A program made the translations under genes and the position numbers. The notes below the pieces were generated by a model. It was not told where the DNA came from and did no database searches. It was given only the letters and a program-made list of their open reading frames with translations. A stretch of DNA of 19,226 bases from DATHSN01 sp035464115 (lineage in GTDB: Bacteria > Actinomycetota > Acidimicrobiia > Acidimicrobiales > SKKL01), in contig DATHSN010000458.1 of assembly GCA_035464115.1 (NCBI GenBank), positions 1-19,226 on the forward strand, written 5' to 3'. The first letter of the stretch is position 1. The number at the start of each line of letters is the position of its first letter. Positions 14,539 through 19,226 of the stretch are shown here, one piece after another.

Positions 14539-15633
14539 TCAGCCGGCCCGGACGACCTCGGCGGTCTGGCGGGCGATCTCGCTCTCTTCGTCGGTGGGCA
14601 CGACCAGGACCGCGATGCGAGCGCCGTCGACCGAGATCACCTGCTCGTGACCGTCGTTGCGCGCCGGATCGACCTCGATCCCGAGCCCACCGAGCCCCTG
14701 CAACGCCGCAGCCCGCACGGGGGCGCTGTTCTCGCCGATGCCGCCGGTGAACACGATGGCGTCGCACCGCCCGAGGACGGCGAGGTAGGCGCCGACGTAG
14801 GTGCGGACCCGGTGGCAGAAGACGTCGAACGCGAGCTGGGCCCGGGCATCTCCCCGGCCGCACCGGTCGAGGATCTCACGCATGTCGGAGGATCCGCTCA
14901 GGCCCCGCAGGCCCGAGGCGTTGTTGAGCTCGCCGACCACGTCGAGCGGGTCGCGGCCGGTGGCCCGGCTGACGTGGGCGATCACGCCCGGGTCGATGGC
15001 CCCCGACCGGGTGCCCATGACCAGCCCGTCGAGGGGCGTGAGGCCCATCGACGTCTCGACGGATCGTCCACCGGCGACGGCCGTCATCGACGCGCCGTTG
15101 CCCAGGTGCGCGGTGATGAGGTCGACCTGGTCGAGCGGTCGGCCGAGCACCTCGGCGGCGCGCCGCGACACGTACTGGTGCGACGTGCCGTGGAACCCGT
15201 ACCGGCGGACGCCGAGCTCGGCGTACCACGACTCGGGCACCGCGTAGCGGTAGGCCTCGGGCGGGAGCGTGCGGTGGAAGGCGGTGTCGAACACGGCCAC
15301 GTGGGCGACGTCGGACCAGCGCCGGCGGGCCTCCTCGATGCCGAGCAGGTTCGCCGGGTTGTGCAAGGGAGCGAGCGGCACCAGGTCGCGCACGGCCGCC
15401 ACCACCGCATCGTCGACGAGCGTCGGCTGGGAGAACCGCTCGCCGCCGTGGACCACCCGGTGGCCGACCGCGTCGACCGTGGCGTCGGACAGCTCCTCGC
15501 CGATCGCGGCGAGGGCGGTGGCGTGGTCGTCGACCTCTTCGATCACGCCGCCGGCGAGGCGTCGCTCGGTCGATGTGTCGATCAGCTGGTACTTCACCGA
15601 GGAGCTGCCGGTGTTGAGCACGAGGACGCGCAC
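14539..15633 (-). CDS. ackA: Acetate kinase
   Basis: Reversible acetyl phosphate + ADP to acetate + ATP, cytosolic, second half of the Pta-AckA pathway. 364 aa. ASKHA-fold landmarks are present: Asn7 (VLNTGSSSVKYQL), Arg59 (GHRVVHGG), Asp116 (VFDTAFH, catalytic), His148 (FHGTSH), AHLGNG (175-180), Arg209 (TPLDGLVMGTRSG) and Glu301 (FTGGIGENS), followed by VVPTDEESEIA. Compared with the ~400-residue E. coli enzyme the segment between the first strands and GHRVVHGG is about 30 residues shorter, with no effect on the listed active-site residues. The GTG start lies 3 nt after the pta stop, with GGAG at good spacing, so the two are one operon. Confidence 0.96.
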   Translation of the reverse strand: MRVLVLNTGSSSVKYQLIDTSTERRLAGGVIEEVDDHATALAAIGEELSDATVDAVGHRVVHGGERFSQPTLVDDAVVAAVRDLVPLAPLHNPANLLGIEEARRRWSDVAHVAVFDTAFHRTLPPEAYRYAVPESWYAELGVRRYGFHGTSHQYVSRRAAEVLGRPLDQVDLITAHLGNGASMTAVAGGRSVETSMGLTPLDGLVMGTRSGAIDPGVIAHVSRATGRDPLDVVGELNNASGLRGLSGSSDMREILDRCGRGDARAQLAFDVFCHRVRTYVGAYLAVLGRCDAIVFTGGIGENSAPVRAAALQGLGGLGIEVDPARNDGHEQVISVDGARIAVLVVPTDEESEIARQTAEVVRAG

Positions 15634-15636
15634 GGG

Positions 15637-17727
15637 TCAGCTCCGGCCCGCCTGGATGGCGGTGATGGCGATCGTGTTGACGATGTCGGGGATGGACGCG
15701 CCGCGCGACAGGTCGTTCACGGGCTTGTTGAGCCCCTGCAGCACCGGGCCGACCGCGATCGCGTCGGCCGATCGCTGCACCGCCTTGTAGGTGTTGTTGC
15801 CGGTGTTGAGGTCCGGGAAGATGAACACGGTGGCCCGGCCCGCCACCGCGCTGCCGGGGAGCTTGGTCCGCCCGACCGCGGGATCGATGGCGGCGTCGTA
15901 CTGGATGGGGCCCTCGACGAGGAGGTCGGGCCGACGGCTGCGGACGAGGTCGGTGGCGGTGCGCACCTTCTCGACGTCGGCGCCGCCACCCGACTCACCG
16001 GTGGAGTAGCTGAGCATGGCGACGCGCGGATCGATGCCGAACATCTCGGCGGTGTCGGCCGACGACGTCGCGATGTCGGCGAGCTGGTCGGCGTCGGGAT
16101 CGGGGATGACCGCGCAGTCGGCGTAGACCAGCACCCGGTCGCTGAGCAGCATGAGGAAGCAGCTCGAGACGATCGAGGTGCCGGGCCGCGTCTTCACGAA
16201 CTCCAGAGCCGGTCGGATGGTGTGCGCCGTGGTGTGGGCCGCGCCCGACACCATGCCGTCGGCGTCGCCCTCGTGCACCATCATCGTGCCGAAGAAGGCG
16301 ACGTCGCTCATGATGTCGCGGGCCCGCTCGGGCGTGATGCCCTTGTGGCCGCGCAGCTCGTGGTACCGGGCCGCGTACCGGTCGAGCAGATCCGAGTCGA
16401 GGGGATCGATCACCGGGACGTCGAGGTCGAGGCCGAGCTCGTCGATGCGCGCCCGCACCTGGTCGACCGGCCCGAGCAGGGTGAGGTCGCAGACGCGGCG
16501 CCGCAGGACCCGGTCGGCGGCGATGAGGATGCGGTCGTCGGTGCCTTCCGGGAGGACGATGTGGGCGTTGGCCGCCTGCGCCCGTTCCACGAGGTCGTAC
16601 TGGAACATGAGCGGGGTGACGGTGTCGGCGCGGGCGAGCTCGATGCGCTCGGCGAGGGCGGCCACGTCGATGTGGGCCTCGAACAGGCCGAGGGCGGCCT
16701 CGATCTTGCGGGTGTTGTCGGGTGTGATCGACCCCTCGATCCGGGCGGCCCGAACCGCCGTGTCGAACGAGTCGGTGTCGACGGTGAACATCGGCAACGT
16801 CGTGCCCCGACCCACCCCCTCGACGAGGCGCAGGACGCGCTCGTCGGGCACGATGCCGCCGCTCAGCACCACGCCGACGATCGCCGGATAGGCCTCCGAG
16901 GCGCGCGTCAGCGCGGCGCTCATGATGACGTCGGGCCGATCGCCGGGCGCGATGAGCAGCGTGCCCTCGGTGAGGCGGTCGAGCAGGTTGGGGACCGTCA
17001 TGGCCGCGACGCCGATGCTGCGGACCGGCCGCTGGAGGTCGTCGGCAGAGCCGGCGATCCACGTGCCACCGAGCCGCGCTGCGAGCTGCTCGATCGACGG
17101 CTGGCGCAGCGTCGGCTCGTCGGGGACCGCCCACGCCAGGTGCGACCCGTCGTCGGCCGTGGCGCCGTTCGGCGTGGCGGACGCCAGCGCGGCGTTGAGA
17201 TCGTCGATCAGCGCCGGGTCGGTGCGGTTGACGACCATCGCGATCAGGTCGTCGCCCAGCGACTCGTGCCCGACGGCGCTGGCATCGACGATCTCGTCGA
17301 CGGTGCGCTCGTGTCCGTTCACGACGGCGACGACCGTCGCACCGAGGTTGCGGGCGAAGCGGGCGTTGGTCTCGAGCTCGACCGGGGAGTCGGGCCCGGT
17401 GAAGTTGCTGCCCTCGATGACGACGATGTCGCACCGCGACTCGATCTGCTTGTAGCGACGAAGCACGCGCTCCATCGCCGCCACGGCACCGTGAACGGCG
17501 ACGACGTGTCGGTACTCGTCCTCGGTGAACGCGTACCCGACGCGCTCGTCGGGAAGCTGATACCGAGCTCGGATCAGCTCGATGTCGTTGTCGGGCGCTC
17601 CCGCCACGACCGGGCGGAAGAACCCGATCGACTTCACCCGCCGAGCGAGCATCTCGACGAGGCCGAGCGTCACCAGGGACTTCCCGCTCGCCGCGCCCAT
17701 CGCGGTCACGTACACGGATCGCGACAC
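15637..17727 (-). CDS. pta: Phosphate acetyltransferase with N-terminal P-loop and DRTGG-type domains
   Basis: Converts acetyl-CoA and phosphate to acetyl phosphate and CoA. 696 aa, the long three-domain form. Residues ~1-200 form a dethiobiotin-synthetase-like P-loop domain (VTAMGAASGKSLVTLGLVE, with GAASGKS as the phosphate loop, and IVVIEGSNFTGPDS). Residues ~210-330 are the DRTGG-like regulatory domain (VAAMTVPNLLDRLTEGTLLIAPGDRPDVI). Residues ~370-690 are the catalytic PTA domain, with IVLPEGTDDRILIAADRVLRR, ATTSSADTAEMFGI-like and YADCAVIPDPDADQLADIA, MLSYSTGESGGG, VEGPIQYDAAIDP, FIFPDLNTGNNTYKAVQRSA and GLNKPVNDLSRG. The start is GTG at 17727, exactly +1 of a TAGCGT box. The first two domains in E. 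coli Pta sense metabolites; here that is inferred. Confidence 0.95.
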   Translation of the reverse strand: MSRSVYVTAMGAASGKSLVTLGLVEMLARRVKSIGFFRPVVAGAPDNDIELIRARYQLPDERVGYAFTEDEYRHVVAVHGAVAAMERVLRRYKQIESRCDIVVIEGSNFTGPDSPVELETNARFARNLGATVVAVVNGHERTVDEIVDASAVGHESLGDDLIAMVVNRTDPALIDDLNAALASATPNGATADDGSHLAWAVPDEPTLRQPSIEQLAARLGGTWIAGSADDLQRPVRSIGVAAMTVPNLLDRLTEGTLLIAPGDRPDVIMSAALTRASEAYPAIVGVVLSGGIVPDERVLRLVEGVGRGTTLPMFTVDTDSFDTAVRAARIEGSITPDNTRKIEAALGLFEAHIDVAALAERIELARADTVTPLMFQYDLVERAQAANAHIVLPEGTDDRILIAADRVLRRRVCDLTLLGPVDQVRARIDELGLDLDVPVIDPLDSDLLDRYAARYHELRGHKGITPERARDIMSDVAFFGTMMVHEGDADGMVSGAAHTTAHTIRPALEFVKTRPGTSIVSSCFLMLLSDRVLVYADCAVIPDPDADQLADIATSSADTAEMFGIDPRVAMLSYSTGESGGGADVEKVRTATDLVRSRRPDLLVEGPIQYDAAIDPAVGRTKLPGSAVAGRATVFIFPDLNTGNNTYKAVQRSADAIAVGPVLQGLNKPVNDLSRGASIPDIVNTIAITAIQAGRS

Positions 17728-17733
17728 GCTGCG

Positions 17734-17739
17734 ACGCTA
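17734..17739 (-). promoter_or_regulatory. Leaderless-type -10 box for pta
   Basis: TAGCGT on the minus strand; 7 nt after its last base is the G of the GTG start at 17727. Confidence 0.5.
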
Positions 17740-17766
17740 CCGGACCGTCGGAGTCGATCGGCCCGG

Positions 17767-17772
17767 TAGCGT
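17767..17772 (+). promoter_or_regulatory. Possible -10 box of the serine hydrolase gene
   Basis: TAGCGT, same hexamer as pta on the opposite strand. Transcription would begin near 17779, leaving a 16-nt leader to the GTG at 17795 that contains GGCGG as a weak ribosome site. Confidence 0.4.
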
Positions 17773-17794
17773 CGCGGCCGGGCGGCGGTCGGCG

Positions 17795-18952
17795 GTGACC
17801 CGCGCAGCCTGCGTGCTGCTCACGGCCTGCACCAGCGCAGTGGAGTCGTCGGACCCGGAGCCGACCACGTCGACGGCACCGACCCCAGCGACGACAGAGG
17901 TCGTCGATTCAGCCGAGCTCATCGCCCTCACCGAGGAGGTGTTCGCCGACCTCGACGCCGGCTCGCCCGGCTGCTCCCTAGCGGTCCGCCACCCCGGCGG
18001 CACCGTCGACCTGCACGTGGGCGCCGCCGACCTCGACGCCGCGACCCCGATCGACCGGGACTCGATCTTCGACGTCGGCTCGGTCTCCAAGCAGCTCACC
18101 GCCGGCGTGATCGCGCTGCTCGTCGTCGACGGCGACCTCGCCCTCGACGACGACGTCACCGAGCTGCTCCCGGTCCTCGGCCCCTTCGACGACACGATCA
18201 CGGTCGGCGACCTGCTCCACCACACGAGCGGGCTGCCGGACTACCTCTGGTTCATCGACGCCGAGCTCGACGAGCCCACCACGATGCAGGACGCCCTCGA
18301 CGTCATCGCCTCCGACGACGGCGCACCCACCGCCGCGCCAGGTGAGCGGTTCGAGTACTCCAACACGAACTACGTGCTGCTCGCGCTCATCGTGGAGGAG
18401 GTCACCGGACTCCCGTTCCCCGACGTCGTCAGCACCGAGATCCTCGATCCGCTCGACATGTCGTCCTCGGTCGTGCGCGACGACCAGGGCGTGCTGCTGA
18501 CCGGCCAGGCCCGCGGGTACGCCTCCGCCGACGAGGTCGAGGTGGACGCCCCCGACGTCGATGGCGACGGCTGGGTCGAGTTCGGCTCGGCCTGGCGGCA
18601 GACCGGCGACGGCGCGCTGCACACGACGGCACTCGACCTGCTGCGGTGGGCCGAGCTGTTCCTCGACGGGCCGGTCGCCAGCGACGGGCTCGGGTCGCCG
18701 GCGTGGCTCGACGTGATGCTGACGCCCGGACCCGTCGCCGACGCCGACGGCACCCGCTACGGCGGTGGGCTCGAGCTGGGCGACGGGGAGCGCGGACCGG
18801 TGCTCGGCCACGGCGGCTCGTGGATCGGCTACTCCGCGGCGATCGCGATGGAACCCGCGTCGGGCGTCGCCGTCGCGGTGGCCTGCAACATCGACGGTGA
18901 CGACGCCGAATCCCGCGCCGCCGAGATCCTCGACCTCTGGGCCGAGGGCTGA
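17795..18952 (+). CDS. Serine hydrolase of the class C beta-lactamase / DD-peptidase superfamily, probable lipoprotein
   Basis: 385 aa from the GTG. Catalytic motifs are intact: Ser96-x-x-Lys99 in FDVGSVSKQLTAG (nucleophile and base), Tyr188-Ser-Asn190 in FEYSNTNYVLL, and His339-Gly-Gly in LGHGGSWIGY replacing the KTG box, as is usual for esterase/D-aminopeptidase-like members. LLHHTSGLPDYLW is the other family signature. The N-terminus AACVLLTACTSA is a lipobox (LTAC, Cys12) followed by a Ser/Thr/Pro linker (residues 13-40), so the enzyme is probably anchored outside the membrane. The hydrophobic stretch is unusually short for a signal peptide. No upstream in-frame start exists within the gap from pta; further upstream the frame runs antisense through pta. 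Substrate unknown (peptides, esters or beta-lactams). Confidence 0.88.
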   Translation: MTRAACVLLTACTSAVESSDPEPTTSTAPTPATTEVVDSAELIALTEEVFADLDAGSPGCSLAVRHPGGTVDLHVGAADLDAATPIDRDSIFDVGSVSKQLTAGVIALLVVDGDLALDDDVTELLPVLGPFDDTITVGDLLHHTSGLPDYLWFIDAELDEPTTMQDALDVIASDDGAPTAAPGERFEYSNTNYVLLALIVEEVTGLPFPDVVSTEILDPLDMSSSVVRDDQGVLLTGQARGYASADEVEVDAPDVDGDGWVEFGSAWRQTGDGALHTTALDLLRWAELFLDGPVASDGLGSPAWLDVMLTPGPVADADGTRYGGGLELGDGERGPVLGHGGSWIGYSAAIAMEPASGVAVAVACNIDGDDAESRAAEILDLWAEG

Positions 18953-18974
18953 CGACTGGTCCACCTGCGAGGCA

Positions 18975-18997
18975 GACCGCGTCGGCGGGCCGCGGTC
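18975..18997. terminator. Hairpin downstream of the serine hydrolase, possible weak terminator
   Basis: gaccgcg (18975-18981) pairs perfectly with cgcggtc (18991-18997) across a 9-nt loop. No T-run follows, so intrinsic termination is uncertain. It lies in the 127-bp gap between convergent genes. Confidence 0.35.
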
Positions 18998-19079
18998 ACG
19001 GAGCTGGTCCCGCCTCCTCATGACCCCGGCCCCATGGCACCGACCCCGAGAGGCGCCGCGTCGTCACCGATGAGCGACC

Positions 19080-19226
19080 TCAGGCGAAGGCGGCTCCACC
19101 CTCGGCGGGCGTCGACGGCTGCCAGTCTCCGAAGAGCAGGGCGCACACGGCGTCGGCGTGCGCCTCGACCACCTCGGGTGCGAACGGGTCGATCCCCGTC
19201 AGCCGCCGACACTCGGGGGCGAGGAC
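19080..19226 (-). CDS. C-terminal end of an unrecognised protein, cut by window edge
   Basis: The minus strand is open from the right edge for 48 codons to a TGA at 19082-19080. The end reads CRRLTGIDPFAPEVVEAHADAVCALLFGDWQPSTPAEGGAAFA in composition: an amphipathic helix followed by an ALLFGDW turn and a Gly/Ala tail. This would suit the last helix of a small regulator (the LLFG ending is seen in some TetR-type proteins), but too little is present to say. Codon use is GC3-rich like the neighbours. A competing frame (19018-19212) is Arg-rich and looks non-coding. Confidence 0.45.
   Translation of the reverse strand, partial: VLAPECRRLTGIDPFAPEVVEAHADAVCALLFGDWQPSTPAEGGAAFA

Larger units (their letters stand above)
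17731..17775. repeat. 13-bp perfect inverted repeat in the pta / serine hydrolase divergent promoter region
   Basis: Arms gcgacgctaccgg (17731-17743) and ccggtagcgtcgc (17763-17775) are exact inverted copies separated by 19 nt. Each arm carries the TAGCGT hexamer that can serve as -10 for the gene it faces. Could be one shared regulatory site or two mirrored core promoters. Confidence 0.6.

Noticed and set aside
14425..17769. Open frame of over 1100 codons on the + strand across ackA and pta
   Set aside because: It is antisense to two unmistakable genes and its translation is Arg/Gly/Asp/His-rich with no domain; an artefact of high GC3.
1..19226. tRNA, rRNA, riboswitch or CRISPR array
   Set aside because: No noncoding gap exceeds about 200 bp and none shows tRNA-like arms, regular spaced repeats or a riboswitch core that I recognise.

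Overview
The window is very GC-rich, with densely packed genes, frequent GTG starts, 4-base ATGA/GTGA overlaps and long spurious open frames antisense to the real genes. Together with actinobacterial-style TAnnnT -10 boxes placed for leaderless mRNAs and the gene content, this points to a high-GC actinobacterium. My best guess is class Acidimicrobiia, which is an inference from overall flavour and not from a marker gene. There is no rRNA, tRNA, CRISPR array, integrase or transposase that I can see.

Layout. 1-1433 (-): cation/proton antiporter with a universal-stress-like tail, cut by the left edge. 1472-1885 (+): DUF1992 protein. 1980-2638 (+): a VapBC toxin-antitoxin pair. 2757-7226 (+): a three-gene lipid operon of wax ester synthase/diacylglycerol acyltransferase, a long protein whose C-terminal half resembles cyanobacterial acyl-ACP reductase (AAR), and a short-chain dehydrogenase. 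7239-8003 (-): SAM methyltransferase. 8056-9733 (-): ABC-2 exporter (ATPase then permease). 9920-13604 (-): a tightly coupled carbohydrate operon of GT4 glycosyltransferase, a helical protein of unknown function and a GH130-type phosphorylase/hydrolase. 13797-14494 (+): a second toxin-antitoxin pair with a Phd-type antitoxin and PIN toxin. 14539-17727 (-): pta-ackA acetate/acetyl-phosphate operon. 17795-18952 (+): secreted or lipid-anchored serine hydrolase of the beta-lactamase/DD-peptidase fold, divergent from pta. 19080-end (-): the last 48 codons of an unrecognised gene.

How the genes could work together. The lipid operon reads as a wax-ester route: acyl-ACP/CoA to fatty aldehyde (AAR-like protein), aldehyde to alcohol (SDR), then alcohol plus acyl-CoA to wax ester (WS/DGAT). 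The AAR-like half is preceded by about 310 residues that I do not recognise, which is the most novel item here. Pta-AckA interconverts acetyl-CoA and acetate with ATP gain. The GT4/helical/GH130 triad likely builds and trims or phosphorolyses an unknown oligosaccharide.

Regulatory signals. Four genes (antiporter, vapB1, methyltransferase, pta) have a TAnnnT hexamer whose last base is exactly 7 nt upstream of the first base of the start codon, and vapB2 has one at 8 nt. This is the geometry expected of leaderless transcripts. pta and the serine hydrolase share a 13-bp perfect inverted repeat carrying both -10 boxes. The second toxin-antitoxin promoter carries two TGTAC motifs, and the space upstream of the ABC operon carries five CTCGCG motifs.
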